Shown here: positions 15,884-24,178 of the stretch, one piece after another | Layout of the letters: each line of letters starts with the position of its first letter | How positions within the stretch are numbered: the stretch's first letter is position 1 | Origin: DQWO01 sp964478545 | GTDB taxonomy: Bacteria > Desulfobacterota > Anaeroferrophillalia > Anaeroferrophillales > Anaeroferrophillaceae | Assembly (NCBI GenBank): GCA_964478545.1 | Contig: CAYZIS010000020.1 | Location: 1 to 45,503 of the forward strand | Direction: 5' to 3' | Length of the DNA: 45,503 nucleotides | The notes under the pieces: generated by a model | Databases searched by the model: none | Seen by the model: only the letters and a program-made list of their open reading frames with translations | What the model was told of the DNA's origin: nothing | Translations under genes and position numbers: made by a program

Positions 15884-15919
15884 AAAAAAAGTTATGGAAA
15901 AATTCCCGTAACTTTTTTT
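15884..15919 (-). terminator. Intrinsic terminator downstream of tRNA-Ala
   Basis: Arms AAAAAAAGTTA / TAACTTTTTTT around a short GC-containing loop. Read on the minus strand it follows the tRNA 3' end by about 28 nt. Confidence 0.7.
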
Positions 15920-15947
15920 ATGCCATAATGGCTAAACCTGATAAGGT

Positions 15948-16023
15948 TGGTGGAGCTGAACGGGATCGAACCGTCGACCTCTTGACTGCCAGTCAAGCGC
16001 TCTCCCAGCTGAGCTACAGCCCC
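15948..16023 (-). tRNA. tRNA-Ala (anticodon GGC)
   Basis: 76 nt with encoded CCA. Acceptor stem GGGGCTG / CAGCTCC, D-arm GCTC...GAGC, anticodon arm CTTGA-CTGGCAG-TCAAG giving GGC, and T-loop TTCGATC flanked by GACGG/CCGTT. The cloverleaf is complete on the minus strand. Confidence 0.96.
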
Positions 16024-16059
16024 AAATATTTTCCATCCCTCAGATTTTAACGAGCAATT

Positions 16060-16089
16060 TTTCTACCATGGACAAGGCTACCTTGTCAA
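16060..16089 (-). promoter_or_regulatory. Candidate promoter for tRNA-Ala
   Basis: On the minus strand TTGACA (16084-16089), an 18-bp spacer and TAGAAA (16060-16065), about 37 bp upstream of the tRNA 5' end. A GACAAGG-N3-CCTTGTC palindrome overlaps the -35 and spacer. Confidence 0.55.
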
Positions 16090-16139
16090 TACTATATTTT
16101 TTACAACCGTTCAGGACTGAAACAGCTGCTTTTTTTTAT

Positions 16140-18056
16140 CTATTCATCAAGAACACCCGGCATAATCTTGATTTCTGCCACCTGCCTCAGGCGATTACGC
16201 AAACCACTAAGCTCTTGATATTCCTTGTAGCGGCGCAATTGGCTGTAAATTTTCTTTTTATCAACAATAACATCATCCTTGCTTTTCTCCTCCAATATTT
16301 TTTCCTTCAACTGCACCAGATACGTAATTCCTTGATATTCCAATGGCTGAGGATAAAGAGAATGTTCACTATCAAGGGCAAAAACCTTGGCACTCAGTTG
16401 TTTGTCCATCCCTATCTTAGGCACATAACCACTTCCCCGGGTAAACAAACCGGTATAACCTACCTTCAGCTTATGCATGGCGGCAACATCATCAAGATGC
16501 TTCTTATTTTTAGCCTCGGCAAGAATAGTAGCAGCCAGAGCTTTCACCTTGGCTTGAGCCTGCACCAGCTGATAGGCCTTTTTTACCTTTTCGCCAACTT
16601 GTTTGAATTCTGGCAGATACGTTTTATGGATGCCTTTAACCATGAAAAGATAACTGTTTTGCTGAGGATTTACCACCCGGGTCATCGTTCCAATTGGGGT
16701 TGAAAAAACCTTGGCCGCCAGAGATTTGTCGCTGCCAACACCTTTGATACTTTCCTTTTCGGCAAAAAAACCGGTTTCCAGTACTGGAAAAGATAGAGTC
16801 ACCGCCTTTTCCATGAATGTTTCCGGGGTTGCACCATTAAGGCGAACAGCTACCTGATCAATGGTTTGTTTCACGAGCTTAGGTAATTGATCCTTCACCA
16901 GTTGAGCCTTAATCTCTTTTTTCACTTCACCCAAACCCTTCGTATAGGCAGATTTATGCTCATCAACTTTAATCACATGATAGCCTAATCGGGTACGTAC
17001 CGGTATCTGGGTAAAAGCTCCGACACTCAGACTGAAGGCCGCATCTTCAAAAAATTTTACCATCGCCCCCCGACCAAAAAAACCAAGCTCTCCACCTCGG
17101 CTGGCTGAAGGTCCTTGTGAGTATTGCTTGGCAAGGGCAGAAAAATCCTGGCCTTGCTTCAATTTTGAAATAACATCCTGAGCATTCTTCTTCGCCTTGT
17201 CCCAGGCAGACACAGGATCTTCCTGGTTAACTTTAAAGAGAATATGACGAGCCTTCACCTGCTCGGGAACCACATAATCTCCCTGGTGATCGTCATAATA
17301 GGTGGCGATATACTTATCACTGATGACAATCTTCTTTTCCACTTCATGGGGATCAATTTTTACCGCTACTATGTTGCGTTTCTCCGGGACCCGAAAATCC
17401 TCCCGATGAGCAGCAAAATAATCGGGCAAATCTTTTGCGTCAACTTTTATCGAAGAAGAAAATTTTTGTGGGTCCAGTTTTATCATATCCAAGGAAATTT
17501 TTTCCTTTTGCTGGCTATAGAACCGCTCTACCTCCTGGCTGACAACTTTAGCACCAGAGCTGAATAATTGCCTCAGCTTGTCAAGCAACAGGTCATCCCG
17601 TAGACTGGCTTCGAAATCAACCGGGGTCAAATGGTTATAGCTCAATAACTGCCGATAGAGCCGTGCGTCAAAAGAGCCGTTATTTTGAAAGGCAGCCATC
17701 TTGGAAATGCTGGTCTGAAGTTCTTCATCACTGACGGCCAGTTTAAATTTATGGCCATAATCCAACATCAGCTGCCGATCAATCATACTGTTCAATGCCT
17801 GTTGCTTCAGCTTGAGTTGAGCCGCCATTTCTGAGCTAAATTGATCTTTATATTGCTGCTGATATCTTTGCAACAATCGGTCATAGGCTTCGGAAAAGGA
17901 TTTGGCTGTTATAGCACTGCCATTAACCGTGGCCACCACATTCCGCTTCTTAGCGGTCATGCTACCCACGCCCCAAAAGGAAAAAACCAGAATAATAACA
18001 AAGAACGCCAGCTTGACGATCCAGGATTTAACATTTTTTCTCATGTAGCGTAACAT
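16140..18056 (-). CDS. ppiD: PpiD-like membrane-anchored peptidyl-prolyl isomerase / periplasmic chaperone
   Basis: Inner-membrane anchored chaperone expected to help newly exported proteins fold. It has a short N-terminal cytoplasmic end, one membrane helix (WIVKLAFFVIILVFSFWGVG), then a SurA_N_3-like region (NGSAITAKSFSEAYDRLLQRY). A parvulin domain follows around residues 260-365 (VKARHILFKV...GGELGFFGRGAMV...FEDAAFSL...LGYHVIKVDEH), and then a C-terminal rotamase-like half. About 638 residues from the ATG at 18056. A GTG four codons upstream (18068) is less likely because its upstream region lacks a good ribosome site. No operon partner; tRNA-Ala lies downstream on the same strand. Confidence 0.88.
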   Translation of the reverse strand: MLRYMRKNVKSWIVKLAFFVIILVFSFWGVGSMTAKKRNVVATVNGSAITAKSFSEAYDRLLQRYQQQYKDQFSSEMAAQLKLKQQALNSMIDRQLMLDYGHKFKLAVSDEELQTSISKMAAFQNNGSFDARLYRQLLSYNHLTPVDFEASLRDDLLLDKLRQLFSSGAKVVSQEVERFYSQQKEKISLDMIKLDPQKFSSSIKVDAKDLPDYFAAHREDFRVPEKRNIVAVKIDPHEVEKKIVISDKYIATYYDDHQGDYVVPEQVKARHILFKVNQEDPVSAWDKAKKNAQDVISKLKQGQDFSALAKQYSQGPSASRGGELGFFGRGAMVKFFEDAAFSLSVGAFTQIPVRTRLGYHVIKVDEHKSAYTKGLGEVKKEIKAQLVKDQLPKLVKQTIDQVAVRLNGATPETFMEKAVTLSFPVLETGFFAEKESIKGVGSDKSLAAKVFSTPIGTMTRVVNPQQNSYLFMVKGIHKTYLPEFKQVGEKVKKAYQLVQAQAKVKALAATILAEAKNKKHLDDVAAMHKLKVGYTGLFTRGSGYVPKIGMDKQLSAKVFALDSEHSLYPQPLEYQGITYLVQLKEKILEEKSKDDVIVDKKKIYSQLRRYKEYQELSGLRNRLRQVAEIKIMPGVLDE

Positions 18057-18267
18057 TATGGAAAACACCTGCCCTGTAAGTGGTTAAAAGACGATTAGTT
18101 ATAGGGAATATTGGAGGAAAATGCAAGGTTTTTAAGCCAGCAGAAAAACCTTGCAGCGTAATAATTAACTTGACATTTTTGTCCAAATCGATCTGTCTGG
18201 AATGGCAGATAAAATTAAATAGTTTCCATTCGGAAACCAGTGTTTCCGGATGAACACTAAATATCTC

Positions 18268-18374
18268 AACTTTCTGACTTACATTACCAGGAACATTACA
18301 GGATGTTCGGGCTTGGCTCATAGCCGTGTCCGCCGACAGGCAGGACTATTTTTAGAACAACTCAGAAAGTTGAG
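18268..18374. repeat. Palindromic element, family B (short form)
   Basis: Bounded by CTCAACTTTCTGACTT and its inverse AACTCAGAAAGTTGAG, with the core GGATGTTCGGGCTTGGCTCATAG and a CCGACAGGCAGG block. Homologous to 1003-1117. The rest of the 18069-18423 gap holds a GGAAACCAGTGTTTCC palindrome near 18232 and no gene. Confidence 0.8.
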
Positions 18375-18423
18375 TAAATATTTAATCCTTCAACCATTGT
18401 CTTAAGAGGTTCGCAAAGTCTCC

Positions 18424-20055
18424 ATGCCTGACGTTGTTCTGGTCCAACCGCCAATCGAGGATTTTTTCCTGACCGCCAAAAGAACCATTCCTTATGGTCT
18501 GGCCTGCATAGCCGCAAGTCTCGAAAAGCAGGGATTTTCGGTTGCCATTATCGATGCCCTGGCAACAAATAAAAATAAAGTCATTCCCTGGCCTCAGGAA
18601 ATGGACTACCTGGCACCACATTACGGAAAACCGGACATCTCACCATTCGCCCTTTTTCACCACTATAAGCATTTTGGTTTCAGTTTTGCCCACCTGGGAC
18701 AGCTGGTTCAACAGTCAGAGGCTTTTCTGGTTGGTATTTCAGCCCTTTTTACCCCTTACAGCAATAATGCCATGGAAACTGCGGTCACCATCAAAAAGCA
18801 TCATCCCGACTGCTGCATCGTGGTTGGCGGCCACCATGCCACTGCCCTGCCGGAAACGGTTATGGAATGTAGTGCCGTCGATTTTGTCATCCGTGGGGAA
18901 GGAGAGGTGGCTCTATCAAGGCTGGCTGCGGTGGTCAAAAACGGACAAGCTGCTGATCAGGACCAATTAGCTACTATTCCTGGTCTTGTATGGCGTCGGA
19001 AAGATGGTAGTCTGCATATTGCGGAACCGGCAGTCATAAGTGATCTGGATTCCCAGCCACTGCCGGCAACCCACCTGTTGAAACAATCATTCTACCAGCG
19101 GAAGAAGCGGGGAAGTGCCGTCATTACGGCCAGTCGGGGTTGTCCTTTGCGCTGTAGTTACTGTGCCGTCAGTGCTGATAGTGGCTTGCCCTACCGAAGA
19201 AGAAGTGTCGCATCCGTACTCCGGGAGATTGATCTCGCCGTTTCCCGTGACAATGTCGGCTTTATCGATTTTGAAGATGAGAACCTGACCATCAACAAGG
19301 CTTGGTTTATGGACTTGATAACCGGCATTTCCGCCTTGCGGAAAAAACGAGATTTTGAGTTGCGGGCCATGAACGGGCTTTATCCACCGTCTCTCGATGA
19401 AACCATGATTGTAGCCATGCGCGGGGCCGGTTTTCGGACCCTTAATTTGGCCGTAGGCAGTTTTGACAGCCGGCAGCTTAAACAATTTAGTCGCCCGGAC
19501 GTCGGCAAAGCCCATGATCAGCTCCTGGAACTTTGTGAAAAACACGGCCTCGATACCGTTTCCTATATTATTGCCGGAGCGCCCAGACAGCAGGCGGAAA
19601 CCAGCCTTAATGACCTCTTACACCTAGGTCGGCAAAAAACTATTGTGGGTTTATCGGTTTTCTATCCGGCCCCGGGCAGCCTTGATTACAAGCGTGCCGC
19701 CGACTTTGGCATCCTGCCGCCCCATCTCTCCTTGATGCGTTCCAGCGCCCTGCCCCTCAGCCATACAACAAACCGCGGTGAAGTAGCAACCCTGCTGCGC
19801 TTGAGCCGTATAATCAATTTTATCAAATCCCTGCAGAAAAACAGGATTGCCCTACCCTCTCCCAGGCCTTTTTATAACCTTGATCTTTCAACTTATTCGG
19901 AACGTACGGAGAAAGGGCTTTTGCTGCTCAGCTGGTTTTTTGACGATGGAATGATTCGGGGAATCACTCCTGAGGGGGAGGTTTTTGAACATCCAACCAC
20001 TCTGTATCTGACCCGAAAATTTCTCCGGGAATCAGGCTACAGAGCCAATTCCTGA
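18424..20055 (+). CDS. B12-binding-domain radical SAM protein, function unknown
   Basis: Radical SAM enzyme of the cobalamin-binding-domain (BchE/P-methylase-like) class. An N-terminal Rossmann-like domain covers roughly residues 1-170, with IPYGLACIAASLEKQGFSVAIIDA, VVGGHHATALPE and VIRGEGE. The [4Fe-4S] motif Cys240-x3-Cys244-x2-Cys247 follows, with the usual RGCPLRCSYC context, then a TIM-barrel with FIDFEDENLTINK. The canonical DxHxxG cobalamin-ligand motif is absent, so base-off B12 binding is not proven. The substrate cannot be inferred: it stands alone between repeats and a convergent helicase gene, whose stop lies 2 bp away. 543 residues, start ATG with a weak upstream AAGAGG. Confidence 0.85.
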   Translation: MPDVVLVQPPIEDFFLTAKRTIPYGLACIAASLEKQGFSVAIIDALATNKNKVIPWPQEMDYLAPHYGKPDISPFALFHHYKHFGFSFAHLGQLVQQSEAFLVGISALFTPYSNNAMETAVTIKKHHPDCCIVVGGHHATALPETVMECSAVDFVIRGEGEVALSRLAAVVKNGQAADQDQLATIPGLVWRRKDGSLHIAEPAVISDLDSQPLPATHLLKQSFYQRKKRGSAVITASRGCPLRCSYCAVSADSGLPYRRRSVASVLREIDLAVSRDNVGFIDFEDENLTINKAWFMDLITGISALRKKRDFELRAMNGLYPPSLDETMIVAMRGAGFRTLNLAVGSFDSRQLKQFSRPDVGKAHDQLLELCEKHGLDTVSYIIAGAPRQQAETSLNDLLHLGRQKTIVGLSVFYPAPGSLDYKRAADFGILPPHLSLMRSSALPLSHTTNRGEVATLLRLSRIINFIKSLQKNRIALPSPRPFYNLDLSTYSERTEKGLLLLSWFFDDGMIRGITPEGEVFEHPTTLYLTRKFLRESGYRANS

Positions 20056-20057
20056 CT

Positions 20058-21776
20058 TCATTTACGCTTTCTGTCCTGCTTGCGTTTTTTCCAAGCGGGG
20101 CGCGCTGGTCGAGATGTCATTTTCTCATTTTCCTCACCGAGCCGGGCAGAAACCCGACGACCATTGATCATGAGGTTGGAAAAAACCTGCAGGACCTCAC
20201 TCTCAAAACGGCTATCAGCCTCAAGCAAACTGAAGTTTTTCATAATTTCTATACGCCCGACCCGGATTCGCGAACCTTCCACGGTAGCATCGTTGATTTC
20301 ACCAATGAGCCGGCCGGGGTTGACCCCATCCCTTTTACCGACATTGATATGAAAACGAGTAAACTCTTCCAGACCCTTCGTGGCGGGCGTGTGGCGTTTA
20401 TCGCTGGACCTTCGTTCAATACGCTCGCGACAGCTATTGTTCTCCCGCTCCCTGGCATTGAGATCCGGAGCATGGCAGTAATAGTCTAAAAAGGGAGCAA
20501 ACTCATCCAAAACAAAACGCCTGATCAACTCCTCCCGGTCCATAGAATCCAAATGTTCCAAAATAGCAGGCATAAAGGGCTCAATACCTGCGGCATCAAT
20601 GTTTTGTTCCTTGAGTTTATCAAGAGAATACAGCATCCGCCGCTGACAAATCTCCTGACCAGTAGGAATCCGTCCTTGTTCAAATTTTCGCTTAAGCCGT
20701 CTTTCAATCTCTTTTATCTTATACTTCTCCCGCGGCTGAACAATAGCAATCGAAATTCCTTCCTTACCAGCCCTGCCCGTGCGGCCACTGCGATGAGTAT
20801 AGCTGGAGGCATCATCAGGCAGATTATAGTTGATCACATGGGTGAGGTCCTTGACATCAAGTCCCCGGGCGGCAACATCGGTGGCCACCAACAACTGCAT
20901 TTTCCGCCGCCGGAACTTGTGCATGACCAGATCACGCTGTCCCTGGGAAAGTTCACCGTGCAGGGCATCAGCACTGTAACTATCCTCAATCAGCTTCTCG
21001 GCTATTTCCCTGGTCTCCAGGCGGGTACGACAAAAAATGATGGCATAGATGTCCGGATTACTGTCAACAATCCGTTTTAAAGTGAGGTAGCGGTTTTTTG
21101 CCGCACTCAGGTAATAAAAATGACGGACATTCTCAATTCCCTGATTACGTTGCCCGATCGTTACCTCAATCGGGTTTTTCATATAGTTCCTGGCAATCTT
21201 CACCACCTCACGCGGCATGGTCGCAGAAAAAAGCGTGGTCTTTTTACTTGCCGGGGTCGCTGCCAGAATAGCGTTGAGGTCATCCTGGAAACCCATCTGC
21301 AACATTTCATCGGCCTCGTCCAGAACCACCGCCCGAATAGACGTAATATCAACTTTTTTCTCATTGATAAAAGCCAGCAAACGACCAGGAGTAGCAACAA
21401 TAATATGGGCGCCCTGCTGTAGTTGCCGGCTCTGATTAACAATACTGGCACCACCGTAGACCGCAACAATTTTCACCGCCGTCCGAAAGCGGGCGTAGGT
21501 ATTCAGGTCCTTGGATACCTGGACACAAAGTTCTCGGGTAGGGCAGAGAATCAGGGCCTGCGTTTTTATTTGCGCCTGATCAAGTAACTGAATAAGAGGA
21601 AATCCGTAGGCCGCCGTCTTGCCGGTTCCGGTCTGGGAAAGACCGACAAGATCGTTTTCCAGCTTGAGAAGAAGCGGAATTACCTTCTCCTGAACCGGAG
21701 TCGGGTCAGTAAAACCCAGCCGGTCAAGACCTTTGAGCAAATCAGCGTCCAAACCAAGTTCGGCAAATGATGTCAT
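20058..21776 (-). CDS. deaD: DEAD-box ATP-dependent RNA helicase with DbpA-type RNA-binding domain
   Basis: ATP-driven RNA remodelling, probably in ribosome assembly or mRNA turnover. The helicase core shows the Q motif PTPVQEK, Walker A SQTGTGKT (47-54), PTREL, DEAD at 153-156, SAT at 184-186, DVAARGLDV and HRSGRTGRAGKEG. A C-terminal DbpA/CsdA-type RRM domain (about 472-548, FHINVGKRDGVNPGRLIGEIND) and a lysine/arginine-rich tail follow. 572 residues. Monocistronic by appearance, convergent with the radical SAM gene. The assignment to DeaD/CsdA rather than DbpA is uncertain. Confidence 0.93.
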   Translation of the reverse strand: MTSFAELGLDADLLKGLDRLGFTDPTPVQEKVIPLLLKLENDLVGLSQTGTGKTAAYGFPLIQLLDQAQIKTQALILCPTRELCVQVSKDLNTYARFRTAVKIVAVYGGASIVNQSRQLQQGAHIIVATPGRLLAFINEKKVDITSIRAVVLDEADEMLQMGFQDDLNAILAATPASKKTTLFSATMPREVVKIARNYMKNPIEVTIGQRNQGIENVRHFYYLSAAKNRYLTLKRIVDSNPDIYAIIFCRTRLETREIAEKLIEDSYSADALHGELSQGQRDLVMHKFRRRKMQLLVATDVAARGLDVKDLTHVINYNLPDDASSYTHRSGRTGRAGKEGISIAIVQPREKYKIKEIERRLKRKFEQGRIPTGQEICQRRMLYSLDKLKEQNIDAAGIEPFMPAILEHLDSMDREELIRRFVLDEFAPFLDYYCHAPDLNARERENNSCRERIERRSSDKRHTPATKGLEEFTRFHINVGKRDGVNPGRLIGEINDATVEGSRIRVGRIEIMKNFSLLEADSRFESEVLQVFSNLMINGRRVSARLGEENEKMTSRPARPAWKKRKQDRKRK

Positions 21777-21805
21777 AGGAATATTACTCCAAAGTCAGAT
21801 TAACC

Positions 21806-21950
21806 TAAATTGAGCGGTTAGCTTTTAGCCGTTAGCTATTAGTTCAATAATTACAGGATATTTACTATTACAACCCGTCAGGTCTTATTGCTCATAAACA
21901 CAATGTCTTGTTTTTTTTAAAGCTAAATGCTAATCGCTTAACTTAAAATT
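21806..21950. repeat. TTAGC-type repeat (family D), inverted arrangement
   Basis: Begins TTGAGCGGTTAGC with iterated TTAGC units and ends in the inverted GCTAAATGCTAATCGCTTAA. The intervening 90 bp has no coding potential. Similar edges occur at 39096 and 42526. Confidence 0.6.
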
Positions 21951-22056
21951 TAATAAATCGCATCGCTGCGGATTCATACCACACAACAGAAAAATAGAGT
22001 AGCGATAAAAAAGCATTCGCTACCAAACAAGAAAGACTAGCAATAAGTCGCAAACC

Positions 22057-22180
22057 AATGGCACAGTAAAAGCTACATATTCGAGACGGGAAAAACCTGA
22101 GTTATAAGGCGTGCTTATAAGTACGTTGCAGTGACAAAGGTTGCATCCTAACAAAGAAGATGGAGTTTTTACGAAGCCAT
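22057..22180. repeat. MITE-like element, family C (variant ends)
   Basis: Left end AATGGCACAGTAAAAGC matches the 125-bp form at 3555. The interior (AAAACCTGAG, GCAGTGACAAAGGTTGC, AACAAAGAAGATGG) is shared. The right end TTTTTACGAAGCCAT instead resembles the 119-bp form. It ends 1 bp from the stop codon of the NRDE gene. Confidence 0.7.
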
Positions 22181-22181
22181 A

Positions 22182-22934
22182 TCAGCAGAGAAGGGTCATG
22201 GGAGAATAATCAATATAAGACGTACGCAAGGGATTCCCCGCGGCATAAAAGCAGAGAACTTCCGGCCGCTGATGGCCGGAAAAAGCCAGGAGGGTAGAAG
22301 AGGTAGTCCCATATTCATCCAATTTCACATTAAATCCCTGGGGAGGAATTGATTCCTGAGGGATGGAGGTGCACAGCATTTCCCTAAATCTGGAGATGAT
22401 GCCATCCATATCTATCATTTCATCGGCCCAATGATGGAATTGACGCTGAGCCATGCAACTTTTAAGGGTCGGGTCATCAACCAGGGGGCCATTGCCAATA
22501 AAATAACATCCGGGGGATAAAGAAACTTCCTCGAACGCAGGATAATTACTGGCAATAAAGCCACCGGAACGAGTCAAGACCAAGAGATTAAAGGGATTGT
22601 ATTGAGATAAATCGCCAGCCAGCAACCACTGCCTGGCAGCGGATAGGGAATCATTTTGAACCAGATCATGAACCAGATGTCCCCGGGATATTTTACGCTC
22701 ATCAGGCAACAGGCCATTCCAGCGGTTGGTTAAAAAAACCAACAATCCACTTTGATTACACGCCCACCAGCTCCCTCCTGACATTTCATCTACGGGTGCC
22801 ATCCACCTATGGGACCTGCCATTGGTGAAAACACGTGGCGGGATAGCTGAACGCGAAAAAAATTCATCACGGTTATTGCCAATAATAACCGGCCACCCTT
22901 TGGCAACCCCATAGGCCAGCAGAATTGTGCACAT
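22182..22934 (-). CDS. NRDE (TANGO2-type) family protein
   Basis: Member of the NRDE/TANGO2 family, named for the N-R-D-E motif visible at residues 20-23. The protein starts Met-Cys, as is usual in the family, and has the conserved RWMAPVDEMSGGSWWACNQSGL block at about 43-64 and LTNRWNG after it. Biochemical function is not established for bacterial members; the animal homologue has been linked to lipid or haem handling. 250 residues. The ATG lies 4 bp downstream of the dnaJ stop, so it is probably the last gene of the hrcA-grpE-dnaK-dnaJ transcript. Confidence 0.82.
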   Translation of the reverse strand: MCTILLAYGVAKGWPVIIGNNRDEFFSRSAIPPRVFTNGRSHRWMAPVDEMSGGSWWACNQSGLLVFLTNRWNGLLPDERKISRGHLVHDLVQNDSLSAARQWLLAGDLSQYNPFNLLVLTRSGGFIASNYPAFEEVSLSPGCYFIGNGPLVDDPTLKSCMAQRQFHHWADEMIDMDGIISRFREMLCTSIPQESIPPQGFNVKLDEYGTTSSTLLAFSGHQRPEVLCFYAAGNPLRTSYIDYSPMTLLC

Positions 22935-22938
22935 TAAA

Positions 22939-24063
22939 TCATCCCAACATTTCCTTCACTTTGCTAAAAAAACTTTTATGTTGCGGCTGGGTTTCCTCAC
23001 CGCATTCCCGGGCAAATTCCTCCAGCAATTCCCGCTGCCGCTCACTCAAATTTGTCGGGGTCTCTACCACCACCTGGACAATCTGTTCTCCCCGGCCATA
23101 ACCCCGCAGATGCGGCACCCCCTGATTTTTAAAATGATACAAATGACCGGACTGGGTTCCGGAAGCTATTTTGAGCGTCTGCTTACCTTCCAGGGTCGGA
23201 ACCATAATTTCATCCCCCAGAGATGCCTGGGAAAAACTTATGGGAACCCGACAAATAATATCATCTCCTTCACGAACAAAAATGGTGTGCTCTTTGACAT
23301 TGATATCCACATAAAGATCACCCGCGGGACCACCTTTCACGCCGGCACTGCCTTCGCCAACCAGTTTAAGCCGTGAACCTGATTCAACCCCAGCCGGAAT
23401 TTTGACTGAAAGGTTTTTTTCGCCGGCAATCCTGCCAGTACCTTTACAGTTTTGGCAGGGGTTACGAATAATTGCTCCTTCTCCATGACAGGTGGGACAG
23501 GTCTGGTTGACGCTGAAAAACCCCTGCTGAAAACGAACCTGTCCACGACCATGGCAGGTTCCGCAGGTTTCCGGCTGACTGCCGGCAGCCAGACCGGAAC
23601 CACTGCACTCAGGACAGGAAACCTGGCGCGGCACCCTGATTTTTGCTTCCGTCCCAAAAGCTGCTTCTTCAAACTCAATATCAAGAGTATAACGCAGGTT
23701 TTCCCCTCCGCGGGCGGAAGAGCGGGAACGGCCACCGGCAGAAGCCCCAAAAACATCTCCAAATAAATCACTGAAAATATCGCCAAAGTTGCCAAAACCA
23801 TCAGAGCTGAAACCACCTCCCGGGAAACCGCTGCCATTCCCGTTCACACCGGCATGGCCAAATTGATCATAGGCAGCCCGCTTCTGCGAATCAGAAAGTA
23901 CTTCATAGGCTTCCGTAAGCTCTTTAAATTTCTCTTCAGCTTCTTTGTCCCCGGGATTTTTATCCGGGTGATATTGAAATGCCAGCTTACGGTAGGTCTT
24001 TTTAAGCTCCAGTTCGGAGGCATTACGATGTACCTGCAATACCTCATAATAGTCACGCTTCAA
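22939..24063 (-). CDS. dnaJ: Chaperone protein DnaJ
   Basis: Co-chaperone that delivers substrates to DnaK and stimulates its ATPase. J domain at 1-70 with the HPD tripeptide (32-34), a Gly/Phe-rich linker (NGNGSGFPGGGFSSDGFGNF), and a zinc domain with four CxxCxGxG repeats (CPECSGSG, CGTCHGRG, CPTCHGEG, CQNCKGTG). The C-terminal substrate-binding domain reads VGEGSAGVKGGPAGDLYV...GDEIMVPTLEG. 374 residues, type I DnaJ. It follows dnaK by 115 bp with a hairpin between. Confidence 0.97.
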   Translation of the reverse strand: MKRDYYEVLQVHRNASELELKKTYRKLAFQYHPDKNPGDKEAEEKFKELTEAYEVLSDSQKRAAYDQFGHAGVNGNGSGFPGGGFSSDGFGNFGDIFSDLFGDVFGASAGGRSRSSARGGENLRYTLDIEFEEAAFGTEAKIRVPRQVSCPECSGSGLAAGSQPETCGTCHGRGQVRFQQGFFSVNQTCPTCHGEGAIIRNPCQNCKGTGRIAGEKNLSVKIPAGVESGSRLKLVGEGSAGVKGGPAGDLYVDINVKEHTIFVREGDDIICRVPISFSQASLGDEIMVPTLEGKQTLKIASGTQSGHLYHFKNQGVPHLRGYGRGEQIVQVVVETPTNLSERQRELLEEFARECGEETQPQHKSFFSKVKEMLG

Positions 24064-24120
24064 ATTTTATTCTCCTGCTTTTCATCATCGTGCAGCCGGA
24101 TGGAAACAGCAAACAAAATG

Positions 24121-24167
24121 AGGCCACAGGACACAACCAGAAAATTATCAGCTATGACCTGTGGCCT
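24121..24167 (-). terminator. Hairpin between dnaK and dnaJ (attenuator-like)
   Basis: Minus-strand stem AGGCCACAGG / CCTGTGGCCT with a 27-nt loop, followed by CATTTTG. The weak U tract would allow partial read-through, lowering dnaJ relative to dnaK. Confidence 0.55.
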
Positions 24168-24178
24168 GTTTTCTTCAT

